A DNA stretch of 36,366 nt from a virus, in IMG/VR virus record IMGVR_UViG_3300023172_000088, positions 1-36,366 of that record; one strand, given 5' to 3'. Shown here piece after piece: positions 21,600 to 29,164 of this stretch; within the stretch, counting starts at the first letter, position 1, and the number at the start of each line of letters is the position of its first letter. The translations under genes were made by a program, and so were the position numbers. Under the pieces are notes generated by a model, which ran no database searches, was not told the DNA's origin, and saw nothing but the letters and a program-made list of their open reading frames with translations.

Positions 21600-22042
21600 T
21601 TGATTCCTAGTTCGTCTTCGGTCATAATTTTGAATTCATAATTACGATCCGCACAAAACTCTTCCGCTGCCTTCCATTTTGCCTGATTTACTGCCCACAG
21701 TTCAACACTTCGAACCCAGGCCTTTGTTCTTTTCTTGGGATTTGTTGGGGGCATTTGAACTTCTTTCTTAGGTTTGATCTCAATGACCATAACCCTTCTT
21801 TTTCCCGTTGCGTCAATATACTTTACAAAAAAGTCAGGAAAATAACGATGATACCTATTATCTAGTGGAGATTTATACAGAATGCAGAATTCTTCAGATT
21901 GCCATTGGTATACACTCTCATTCAGATCACAGTACCTCATAAACTTTCGCTCCCAAAGTGACCTATAAATAATATTTGTAGGGTCGCCCTTGTATTTTTT
22001 GGGATACTCTGGTTTATATTTTCCTTTGTAGGACATATACAT
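21596..22042 (-). CDS. g4: Head completion protein gp4
   Basis: The 148-aa protein contains YKGDPTNIIYRSLWERKFM, HRYFPDFFVKYID and VMVIEIKPKKE, followed by VNQAKWKAAEEFCADRNYEF; the pattern follows T4 gp4 (150 aa) closely. The E..D..EIK residues form a PD-(D/E)XK nuclease-like site. gp4 acts at head completion after packaging, before tail joining. An in-frame ATG at 22036 is an alternative start. A minus-strand late-type promoter lies just upstream; no Shine-Dalgarno is seen. Confidence 0.93.
   Translation of the reverse strand: MYMSYKGKYKPEYPKKYKGDPTNIIYRSLWERKFMRYCDLNESVYQWQSEEFCILYKSPLDNRYHRYFPDFFVKYIDATGKRRVMVIEIKPKKEVQMPPTNPKKRTKAWVRSVELWAVNQAKWKAAEEFCADRNYEFKIMTEDELGIK
21963..21971 (+). 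promoter_or_regulatory. Late promoter CTATAAATA for the gene 54 operon
   Basis: CTATAAATA is a full T4 late-promoter match, lying within gene 4 on the opposite strand and about 98 nt before the gene 54 ATG. The gene 54-27 block needs a plus-strand promoter here, which supports it. The predicted start is near 21977. Confidence 0.6.
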
Positions 22043-22059
22043 AGTATAAAGGATCTTAG

Positions 22060-22067
22060 TATTTATC
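22060..22067 (-). promoter_or_regulatory. Late promoter GATAAATA for gene 4 (minus strand)
   Basis: Read on the minus strand, GATAAATA ends 17 nt before the gene 4 ATG, giving a leader of only about a dozen nt. It faces the plus-strand late promoter at 21963-21971, so the two transcripts would overlap at their 5' ends. Confidence 0.55.
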
Positions 22068-22068
22068 C

Positions 22069-23025
22069 ATGTCTAATAAAGGTCAAAGTGCTAATCATAG
22101 ACGTGTGGAGAACGGCAATTCTCCATATCTTGTAGATGTGGATGCGAATGGAGGAAATCAGAGAAGTTTTCAGAACTACTTGAGTTCTCCTTCTACTTCA
22201 AATCATTACAAAGTAAATTTAAATCTGGCTAAGGTCACCAGTGGTCAGAATATGGACCGACTGTCCGAATGGTTGACCAGTGCAGGTGTTTTTGGTGCTG
22301 ATGAACCACAAAGATTCGATTTCTTGTGTTCAGAGACTATGTTGCCTGGAACAAGTGTTGAGACATTTACGGAACTTGGAAGTAGGCAGGGACTTGAGGA
22401 ATTTTTTCCTACTAGAAAGATCTACAATGATCTGAGTATGACATTCTATGTCTCCTCCGATTACAGAATTTTGAAACTTTTTCAAGAGTGGATGAATTTT
22501 ATCAATCCACTTTATGATCCATCCATCGGCAAACTCAAATCAGCATCTCCTGGCGGATATCCATCTTTAAGAGATATTCAGAGTTTCCATAGACATCGTT
22601 ATCCCATAGAATATCGTAGAGAAATTTCTGTAACTAAATTTGAGAGAGACATTGGCAATCTCAAGGGAAGAAATTTTGGACCTGGTAATAAGTTGATGTA
22701 TGTCTTTATCAACGCATTCCCAATCAATATCAATTCCGTTCCCTTGTCCTACGATGAAGCACAAGTACTAAAAGTTACAGTTGACTTTAAGTATGATAGA
22801 TATACTCTCGTACATACTGGCCAACCAGTTGTTCCTGCAGAAAAAGCGGAACAACCAACTGATGTTGAGGGCAACAAACTTGCATCTTCTAGTGCAAATG
22901 TAAATGACGGAAGAGCCCCATGGGATGTTGGTTCCCCATCTCCATTCTTAGGAGAAAACCCAACATTTGGAGTAAGTCCAACACTTAAAGAGTTTAATTC
23001 ACCTCTGCTCAATAAGCCAACCTAA
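22069..23025 (+). CDS. g54: Baseplate tail-tube initiator gp54
   Basis: The 318-aa protein equals T4 gp54 (320 aa) in size. The body carries the tube-protein pattern FDFLCSETMLPGTSVETFTE and YNDLSMTFYVSSDYRILKLF-QEWMNFI, then a C-terminal Pro- and Ser-rich extension. gp54 sits on gp48 and templates tail-tube polymerisation. It is the first gene of the plus-strand baseplate operon, divergent from gene 4, which in turn follows gp48 on the minus strand. Confidence 0.87.
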   Translation: MSNKGQSANHRRVENGNSPYLVDVDANGGNQRSFQNYLSSPSTSNHYKVNLNLAKVTSGQNMDRLSEWLTSAGVFGADEPQRFDFLCSETMLPGTSVETFTELGSRQGLEEFFPTRKIYNDLSMTFYVSSDYRILKLFQEWMNFINPLYDPSIGKLKSASPGGYPSLRDIQSFHRHRYPIEYRREISVTKFERDIGNLKGRNFGPGNKLMYVFINAFPININSVPLSYDEAQVLKVTVDFKYDRYTLVHTGQPVVPAEKAEQPTDVEGNKLASSSANVNDGRAPWDVGSPSPFLGENPTFGVSPTLKEFNSPLLNKPT

Positions 23026-23048
23026 ATAAATCACTGATCTAAATTATT

Positions 23049-23774
23049 ATGCCCTTACCAAAGATCTCAACCCCAACTTATGAGTTGACTTTACCCTCTA
23101 CTGGAAAGACTGTAAAGTTTAGACCTTTTCTAGTTAAAGAAGAAAAAATTCTAATTCTGGCATTAGAGAGTCAAGATACAAAACAAATTACTGATGCCAT
23201 CAAACAAGTATTGAAAGATTGTGTTCTTACTAGAGGAATCAAAGTAGAACAACTTCCTACATTTGACATTGAATACTTGTTCCTAAACATTCGTGGTAAG
23301 TCTGTTTCTGAATCTGTAGATCTTATCATCACTTGCGGAGATGACGGGGTAACGCAAGTACCAGTGAGTGTCTTTATTGATGAGATCGAAGTCGTAAAAG
23401 ATCCAGAACATACGCCTGATATTCGAATTGATAATGACATCATGATTCGAATGAAATATCCTTCGATGGAGGAATTCGTTAAAAACAACTTCACCGTAGA
23501 AGGCGATGATGTCAACGAAGTCGAACAATCCTTTGAAATCATTGCGTCGTGCATTGAACAGATTTATACTGAAGAAGACGCCTGGGCTAGCGAGGATATT
23601 AGTAAGAAAGAAATGGTTTCTTGGATTGAAGGACTGACCTCCGAACAATTCAAGAAGATTGAAAGATTCTTTGAGACTATGCCCAAACTTTCTCATACAA
23701 TGAATGTGAGAAACCCAAATACTGGCGAAAACAATACTGTCGTTCTGGAGGGATTGACGAGTTTTTTCGCTTAG
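23049..23774 (+). CDS. g26: Baseplate hub assembly protein gp26
   Basis: The 241-aa protein starts MPLPKISTPTYELTLPSTGK and continues KFRPFLVKEEKILI, the signature of the Pfam T4_baseplate family (T4 gp26, 208 aa). gp26 helps assemble the hub. The last codons read AGT TTT TTC GCT TAG and form a slippery site, with a downstream ORF in the -1 frame that stays open. The gene therefore probably makes two products: gp26 and a 303-aa extended form. Confidence 0.9.
   Translation: MPLPKISTPTYELTLPSTGKTVKFRPFLVKEEKILILALESQDTKQITDAIKQVLKDCVLTRGIKVEQLPTFDIEYLFLNIRGKSVSESVDLIITCGDDGVTQVPVSVFIDEIEVVKDPEHTPDIRIDNDIMIRMKYPSMEEFVKNNFTVEGDDVNEVEQSFEIIASCIEQIYTEEDAWASEDISKKEMVSWIEGLTSEQFKKIERFFETMPKLSHTMNVRNPNTGENNTVVLEGLTSFFA
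23747..23768 (+). promoter_or_regulatory. Programmed -1 ribosomal frameshift signal
   Basis: The in-frame heptamer T TTT TTC (23762-23768) is a perfect X XXY YYZ slippery site. GGAGGG (23747-23752) lies 9 nt upstream, as with the stimulatory internal Shine-Dalgarno of dnaX. After a -1 shift, reading continues CGC TTA GTA ATG into the next ORF with no stop until 23959. Confidence 0.78.
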
Positions 23775-23776
23775 TA

Positions 23777-23959
23777 ATGTCTCAGATGAATCTTGAGGCA
23801 TACTTTAGAATTAATTTCGCTCTCATGCAGTTCCATAAATACAGCTTGACAGAGATCGAAAATATGATGCCCTGGGAACGGGACATTTATGTAGGGTTGC
23901 TGAAACAGCATATTGAAGAAGAGAATCTCAAAGCACAACAAAGAGCTGCTAATCAGTAA
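23777..23959 (+). CDS. Tail assembly chaperone extension ORF, 60 aa
   Basis: The product (MSQMNLEAYFRINFALMQFH, then LTEIENMMPWERDIYVGLL) is a small helical domain of the type found as the frameshift-made C-terminal part of tail assembly chaperones. It has no ribosome site at normal distance from its ATG; GGAGGG lies 24 nt upstream. It is most likely translated as a fusion to gp26, or by re-initiation at TAGTAATG. The next genes are large, as expected if the chaperone serves tape-measure proteins. Confidence 0.8.
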   Translation: MSQMNLEAYFRINFALMQFHKYSLTEIENMMPWERDIYVGLLKQHIEEENLKAQQRAANQ

Positions 23960-25701
23960 TGAAACTTACCTCCATTAGACCAAAAAGTATACTAAGAAGA
24001 GGTTCCAAGAAAATTGGAGCAAAGACTCTTCGTGGTGGTTCTCGGGCTGGTCTCTTTGGTGGTAAGTCTATTGGATCTGCACTTGGAAATGCATTTAAGG
24101 GCAAGGTAAAGGCTGCTCCTAATGGACTAGGTTCAGTCATTCAGAATATCTCCCAAACAGTTGGTGGTGGAGATCAGTCCAACGTAGTAAATATCAACAA
24201 GTTTATTCAGCAGAAGGTTTCTGACGCGCTGAGTAAGACAGGATCACTTTCCGCTCAGGTGCAGATGCCTCAGTTGGATGGTATCCTCAATGCCTTTGGA
24301 GGTATTGCAGATTATATGAGAAGTCTTGCTGATCCTTCAGCATTGAGTGACTTCTCTCGTGGAATAGATTCTATTAATGAATCTTTAGAGAAAACCACCG
24401 ATCTTGTAGTAAAGGTTAGATCCTTTATCAAGAAACTTGTCAAAGATCTTCGTAAAGTAAAAGGTAAAGGAGGAGATGGTGGTGGTGGCCTTCTGGGTGC
24501 CGCTGCTCTAGGATTGGGTGGTGCCGCTGCTGCTGGAGGTGCTAAGAAAGGGTTATTAAAGAAGGGTGGAGGTGCCCTTGCGAAATTCTTTGGTGGAAAG
24601 AAAGGTAAGTTGCTCCTTGGTCTTGGTGGACTGGGATTGATTGGTGCTGGTGCAGCGAGTGCATCAGAAGGTCCTACTGGGGAACCAATTGAAATTCCAC
24701 CTGCAATTCCAGAAGAAGATGTAAATATCTTTAATAAGACTGTAGATGATTTTAGTAAGTTCGTAAAGAAACTGCTTGAGGCTCCACCAAAACCTCCTGG
24801 AAAGGGATCTGAACAAAAACCAGCTCCAAGTTCTTCAACTCCCACCAGTTCTCCTATGAGTTCTGGTCCCAGTGGACCAGTTGCTGGTGTTACTACTCCA
24901 GAGGCAAAAGCCGCGATTCAAACTATCACTCAATTGGAAGGGACTTCTGGACCAGGTGGTTATAGTAGATGGTTCGGTGATCGTCAGGGTGAGATGAAGT
25001 ATGGTGATATTACTGGAAAGACACTTCAAGAAGTAGATGATCTCCAGACACGGTTCTTACAGGATCCACAGTCACAATTTACAGATAGGAGTGGAAAGAC
25101 TCAGAAATCTGCCGCAGTTGGTGCAGGACAGTTTACTTACCTCTTGGAACATGCTAGGAGGATGGATCCTAACGTAGATATTACCAAACAGACTTTTAGT
25201 GAAGAATATCAGAATAGACTTATGATGTTCCTTGCCAGAGAGAGGGGAGTCGATCTCAATAAACCTCTTACAGAGGCAGACATGACGAAGTTGGGTGGTG
25301 TATGGGCGAGTATGACACCACAATACAACCAGACATCTAGAACCGCAGCTCAAAGTTTGCAGGTTTACAATGAAAATCTTAAGAAGGTTAGGGCTCAAGG
25401 TGGAGTCTTACCACAGACTCCAGAGACTATGATTGACCCCGCAGGACCACAATCGAGTGCTGCAACTTCGCCCGAGACTATCGGTACGGTTGCTCAGGTT
25501 CCACAAACTCAGGTGGGTCAAAATAATGTTCAGGTAATCAATACAGGTATGGGAGATCAAGGTTCTGGTCAAATTGATCCCTCCAATGTTCCTGCACCAT
25601 CTGTTGCCGCTAATACAGTTCCATTCCATATGCCTTATGATGAGGATAATATGGAAAGACTGGGAACCATTAGTCTCTATAACCTAATCAGTGCAAGCTA
25701 G
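23959..25701 (+). CDS. Hub/tape-measure-like protein with lysozyme-like domain, 580 aa
   Basis: The N-terminal half is basic, Gly-rich and helical, with a hydrophobic GLLGAAALGLGGAAAAGG stretch near residue 180 and another near 215. A Pro/Ser linker near 275-305 leads to a domain at about 313-475: TQLEGTS with Glu327 as likely catalytic acid, RWFGDR, and SAAVGAGQF, LLEHARRMDP and FLARERGVDL, which follow the lambda-type transglycosylase/muramidase plan. The size equals T4 gp29 (590 aa). I infer a tail lysin joined to a tape-measure or hub protein. Confidence 0.72.
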   Translation: MKLTSIRPKSILRRGSKKIGAKTLRGGSRAGLFGGKSIGSALGNAFKGKVKAAPNGLGSVIQNISQTVGGGDQSNVVNINKFIQQKVSDALSKTGSLSAQVQMPQLDGILNAFGGIADYMRSLADPSALSDFSRGIDSINESLEKTTDLVVKVRSFIKKLVKDLRKVKGKGGDGGGGLLGAAALGLGGAAAAGGAKKGLLKKGGGALAKFFGGKKGKLLLGLGGLGLIGAGAASASEGPTGEPIEIPPAIPEEDVNIFNKTVDDFSKFVKKLLEAPPKPPGKGSEQKPAPSSSTPTSSPMSSGPSGPVAGVTTPEAKAAIQTITQLEGTSGPGGYSRWFGDRQGEMKYGDITGKTLQEVDDLQTRFLQDPQSQFTDRSGKTQKSAAVGAGQFTYLLEHARRMDPNVDITKQTFSEEYQNRLMMFLARERGVDLNKPLTEADMTKLGGVWASMTPQYNQTSRTAAQSLQVYNENLKKVRAQGGVLPQTPETMIDPAGPQSSAATSPETIGTVAQVPQTQVGQNNVQVINTGMGDQGSGQIDPSNVPAPSVAANTVPFHMPYDEDNMERLGTISLYNLISAS

Positions 25702-25705
25702 TGCC

Positions 25706-27634
25706 ATGATTGGAAATAACATCACCAGAAAACAGAAAGTTGTCGAGTCGATCTTTAAAAGATCTAAAAGGGAACTCGGTAGGGGTAAAGTTGAGTTTAG
25801 TCAATTAACAAATTTTCTGGAAAAAGCAAAGAATAAAGTTGACAGTGCGCCTACACTTACGGATAGAGAACTTTCTAAACTAAAGTCATTTGATATCTCT
25901 AAAGTCGGTGGCGATCAAAGTGGAGGTGGATTTGTTTCTAGTGCCTTAGGACTTCTTGGTTCTGTTGGACTTGGGATGGTTGGCGAGAATCTTGCAAAGA
26001 GATTCTTCGGCAAGAAACTTGCACAAAAGGGTGCAGAGACTGCAGCGAAAAAAGTAACTAAAGAAGTTGCACAAGAGGGTGTAGAGACCGCAGGAAAACT
26101 TGTCAGTAAAGAAGCTATTGAAGCTGGTGGAAAGGTTCTTGCGAAGGAAGGTACAGAGAAGGTAGCTAGTAAGGGTATTGGTAAATTACTAGGCAAAAAG
26201 ATTCCAGTTGTTGGCGCTGCATTGGGAGGAATCTTCGCTGTTGAGAGAGCTATGAAGGGTGATCTACTTGGTGCTGCTGGAGAACTTGCATCTGGTGTGG
26301 CATCAACAGTCCCTGGATTTGGTACTGCTGCTTCTCTTGCTATTGATGGTGCTCTTCTCGCAAGAGACGTTAAGAAAGCTTCGGATGATGCAGATAAAAC
26401 AAAGACAGATACAGATACAACTACAACCAAAGAGGGTTTAGAGGTTGTCCAGCCTCAAACATCGATGATGGACATGCCAAAGTTCCGCAAGGCTGTTGAT
26501 GATTTTGGAAAAATTGAAATTGATTTTGCAAGTAGAACTTTTGGTGGTGGTGATCCCGCAACTGGACAAGCAAGACCAGTATCTAATGTTATGGAAGGTA
26601 CTCCTGAGGCACCTGTCGCTCCTGGTGGTGGTCTTAAGTCTCTTGCAGACGCTGCAGAGAGTCTAAAGGGGATGAATAGTAATAGAAAGGAAACAGACTG
26701 GGGTAGGAATGGATGCGTTTGGTCAGTTAATCAGGTCTATAAGGCAGCAGGACTGACGCCACCCTGGGGGAATTCTTTGTGGGTTCCTACAGCTGAGAAG
26801 AAAATGATCGACGCTGGATATGTTGAGATTCCTCGTGATCAGAGACAACCTGGCGACATTATGATTAACTATAATACTCGTTACCCAGGGGATCCTGAAC
26901 CACAGGCTCATATTGGTGTCGTTATCAACAATGGAAATGTGTTATCGAACTCATCGAGTAGGGCGTCGTTCAGTACAGAATTGTCTCCAGAGGGGTATGA
27001 TAACATTTATGGAGGTGAAAGAGGTAAAATTTATCGAGCACCATCAACAATCACTAAACCTACAGTCTCAACAACACAGAATCCTGGCAATGTCAATGGT
27101 ACTACTGCACTTGCTGGTACAAACCAAGTTGCCACAATACAAACACAAAAACCAAAACCTGGTGATATAAGAAAGACGACGAAAAAGGTTCAACTTCGTG
27201 GTGCTAGGACCAAAAAAGAAACCGTATATCAAAGATATGATGAGAACAATGGATGGCAAACTGCTACTGGACAGACTGCAGCAGAATTGGAAAAACTAAT
27301 AAAACAACAAGAGTATGAGAGATCTCAACAGGGACGTGCAAACTTAACTTCACCTCCTGTTAATCGTGGTGTTCCCGATAGTATGGTTATGAGTAGAAAA
27401 ACTCCAGTAGAAGCCGAGAGTCAAATGGTCTCTACATATACTTCATATAACAATCCTACGAACATGGTAAATAGTACAACACTCATCAATATATCAACTG
27501 GCGGTGGCAGTTCCAAACCACCAATGGTTGTTCAGATGGGTAATGGACAGACGGCAACAATTGTACCTCCTTCTGATTCTGCTGTTGCCCTAAAACTCGC
27601 AAAAGCAGTTCTCTACAATAAGTTGGTCTCCTAA
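25706..27634 (+). CDS. Hub/tape-measure-like protein with CHAP-like domain, 642 aa
   Basis: ATG at 25706 is preferred over GTG at 25691. The N-terminal third has Lys/Ala repeats and hydrophobic helices (IPVVGAALGGIFAVERAMKG). A domain at about 325-440 has Cys337 in NGCVWSVNQVYKAAG and His402 in QAHIGVVINNG, the Cys-His pair and PGDIMINYN motif of CHAP/NlpC-type peptidases. The C-terminal end (MVVQMGNGQTATIVPPSDS, then LAKAVLYNKLVS) is similar in layout to the end of the 23959 protein, suggesting a shared docking tail. Confidence 0.72.
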   Translation: MIGNNITRKQKVVESIFKRSKRELGRGKVEFSQLTNFLEKAKNKVDSAPTLTDRELSKLKSFDISKVGGDQSGGGFVSSALGLLGSVGLGMVGENLAKRFFGKKLAQKGAETAAKKVTKEVAQEGVETAGKLVSKEAIEAGGKVLAKEGTEKVASKGIGKLLGKKIPVVGAALGGIFAVERAMKGDLLGAAGELASGVASTVPGFGTAASLAIDGALLARDVKKASDDADKTKTDTDTTTTKEGLEVVQPQTSMMDMPKFRKAVDDFGKIEIDFASRTFGGGDPATGQARPVSNVMEGTPEAPVAPGGGLKSLADAAESLKGMNSNRKETDWGRNGCVWSVNQVYKAAGLTPPWGNSLWVPTAEKKMIDAGYVEIPRDQRQPGDIMINYNTRYPGDPEPQAHIGVVINNGNVLSNSSSRASFSTELSPEGYDNIYGGERGKIYRAPSTITKPTVSTTQNPGNVNGTTALAGTNQVATIQTQKPKPGDIRKTTKKVQLRGARTKKETVYQRYDENNGWQTATGQTAAELEKLIKQQEYERSQQGRANLTSPPVNRGVPDSMVMSRKTPVEAESQMVSTYTSYNNPTNMVNSTTLINISTGGGSSKPPMVVQMGNGQTATIVPPSDSAVALKLAKAVLYNKLVS

Positions 27635-28929
27635 TGGCACAAGAGTTAGAAGCTATAACCTATAACGAAGCGACTCTGACATCTAATGATGGAAAGAGAG
27701 CGGAGGACATTTCGCAGTATATTAGTTCATTTGATTATTTTGAGGATATCCTTTCCTCTACAGTAACTGCAAGGGCTCATATCGTTAACACTACGGGATT
27801 ATACAATAGACTTCCTATTCGTAGTGGGGAGAGATTTGACGTTGAAATTGCCAATGTCAAAGGACTTTTCAGTAGAAATAAGAAGAAACCTTTGTATGTT
27901 ACTAGTGTTAGTAACTACATGTCAAAAGAAAATACGGAGAACTTTTATTTGCATTTTAGATCTCTGGAAGCCATTAGTAATGAAACTTCCAGATGTGTTA
28001 AAAAGTATGGGAAGGCATCTATTAGTGAACACGTTGAAGATATCTTGAAAAATGTATTGGAAACTGATAGAATAGGTACGATTGAGAGAACAGTAAATTC
28101 GTATGGTTTTTATGGCAATCAAAAGAAACCATTTTGGGTTTTGAAATGGTTGGGACCTAAAGGAATCCCTGCAGCAAAGAAACCATCTGGAACAAGTGGT
28201 GATGGAGAGACTGGAGAAGCAAAAGGAACATCAGGGTACTTTTTCTTTGAGAATGCCGATGGATTTAATTTTAGAAGTATCGAATCAATGGTTTCGAAAA
28301 CAACTCAACCTATTGGTGGACGAGAAAAATCAATTCAAACTTTCGTATACAGTTCTGAAATTAGTGGAGAAGTAAAGGCATCACTCTCTAATAAGATTAT
28401 TCAACATGTTTTAGAGAAAAATACAGAACTCTTGGGTTCTTTAAGAATTGGATTATATGGCAATAGAACGTTCTTCTTTAATCCATATAATCTCTCACTT
28501 GATAGATACGATTACACTCTTGATAACGAACTTGGAAACAAGTTAGGATCTGATAACTCAAACGGACTTCCTGAGTTTTTTACTCAAACTCCGAGTAGAA
28601 TACTCGTTAGATCTTCTGACCGAGGCATGTTTAGTGACTCGATTACAGAAGACTCTGGAAGAGACAATGCCGATATGGCGAAGTCATATGCCAGATATAA
28701 CCTGCTGTTCAGTCAGTCACTAAATATCAATGTGCCTCTAAATGCCAGTCTAAAAGCTGGTGACATTGTAAAAGTTATACTGCCCGACTCGGGTTCTCCC
28801 TCAAATAACAGAGTTGAAGTTGATGAACAGATGAGTGGTTACTACCTTATTAAGAACTTGAGGCATCATTTTGAAAAAGGAAGAGCAACCACATCTATCT
28901 CATTGATCAGAGACTCCTATGGTCTTTAG
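27634..28929 (+). CDS. g27: Baseplate central hub protein gp27
   Basis: The 431-aa protein has an N-terminal tube-like domain (EDISQYISSFDYFEDILSST) and the hub signature YFFFENADGFNFRSIESM, as in T4 gp27 (391 aa). gp27 forms the trimeric torus under the tube that holds the gp5 spike. Gene order gp27 - (cp12) - gp5 fits that partnership. The ATG shares a base with the previous stop (TAATG). Confidence 0.88.
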   Translation: MAQELEAITYNEATLTSNDGKRAEDISQYISSFDYFEDILSSTVTARAHIVNTTGLYNRLPIRSGERFDVEIANVKGLFSRNKKKPLYVTSVSNYMSKENTENFYLHFRSLEAISNETSRCVKKYGKASISEHVEDILKNVLETDRIGTIERTVNSYGFYGNQKKPFWVLKWLGPKGIPAAKKPSGTSGDGETGEAKGTSGYFFFENADGFNFRSIESMVSKTTQPIGGREKSIQTFVYSSEISGEVKASLSNKIIQHVLEKNTELLGSLRIGLYGNRTFFFNPYNLSLDRYDYTLDNELGNKLGSDNSNGLPEFFTQTPSRILVRSSDRGMFSDSITEDSGRDNADMAKSYARYNLLFSQSLNINVPLNASLKAGDIVKVILPDSGSPSNNRVEVDEQMSGYYLIKNLRHHFEKGRATTSISLIRDSYGL

Positions 28930-28940
28930 TAACAAAACAC

Positions 28941-29153
28941 ATGGAAAACATCGAAGCACACATCAAAGCTGATAAGGAAATTCTGGACAATCCCCAGACA
29001 TCTCCTCAAGCACGCAGACATACAGAACAGGAACTGGCTGATCTGCAAGCATACGCAGAGCGTCATCCAGAAGATCATCACGATCCCACTCCACTTGAGT
29101 TGTATTGTGACACTCACCCAGATGCGTCTGAGTGTAGGATTTACGAAGACTGA
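28941..29153 (+). CDS. cp12: CP12, Calvin-cycle inhibitor
   Basis: The 70-aa protein ends in the CP12 C-terminal signature: LELYCDTHPDASECRIYED with Cys56 and Cys65 forming the redox disulfide. The N-terminal Cys pair of land-plant CP12 is absent, as in many marine cyanobacteria. CP12 binds GAPDH and phosphoribulokinase when oxidised and stops the Calvin cycle. With talC and the photosynthesis genes it would push carbon to the pentose phosphate pathway. Its place between gp27 and gp5 is odd for a metabolic gene; the ribosome site is weak. Confidence 0.95.
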   Translation: MENIEAHIKADKEILDNPQTSPQARRHTEQELADLQAYAERHPEDHHDPTPLELYCDTHPDASECRIYED

Positions 29154-29164
29154 TATTCCTAATT

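Noticed and set aside
23834-23841. CATAAATA inside the 23777 ORF (similar motifs at 31552 plus and 21290 minus)
   Set aside because: All lie within coding sequence in continuous operons with no boundary; the chance rate is too high to call.
24312-24845. 177-codon minus-strand frame in the 23959 gene
   Set aside because: Its Pro/Ala/Ser-rich translation is the reverse of Gly-rich codons in the real gene; no promoter or ribosome site.
26020-26200. Lys/Ala/Gly-rich repeats as a possible DNA repeat array
   Set aside because: The repetition is at protein level (AxKG-type helix repeats) with no exact nucleotide period; no CRISPR-like spacing.
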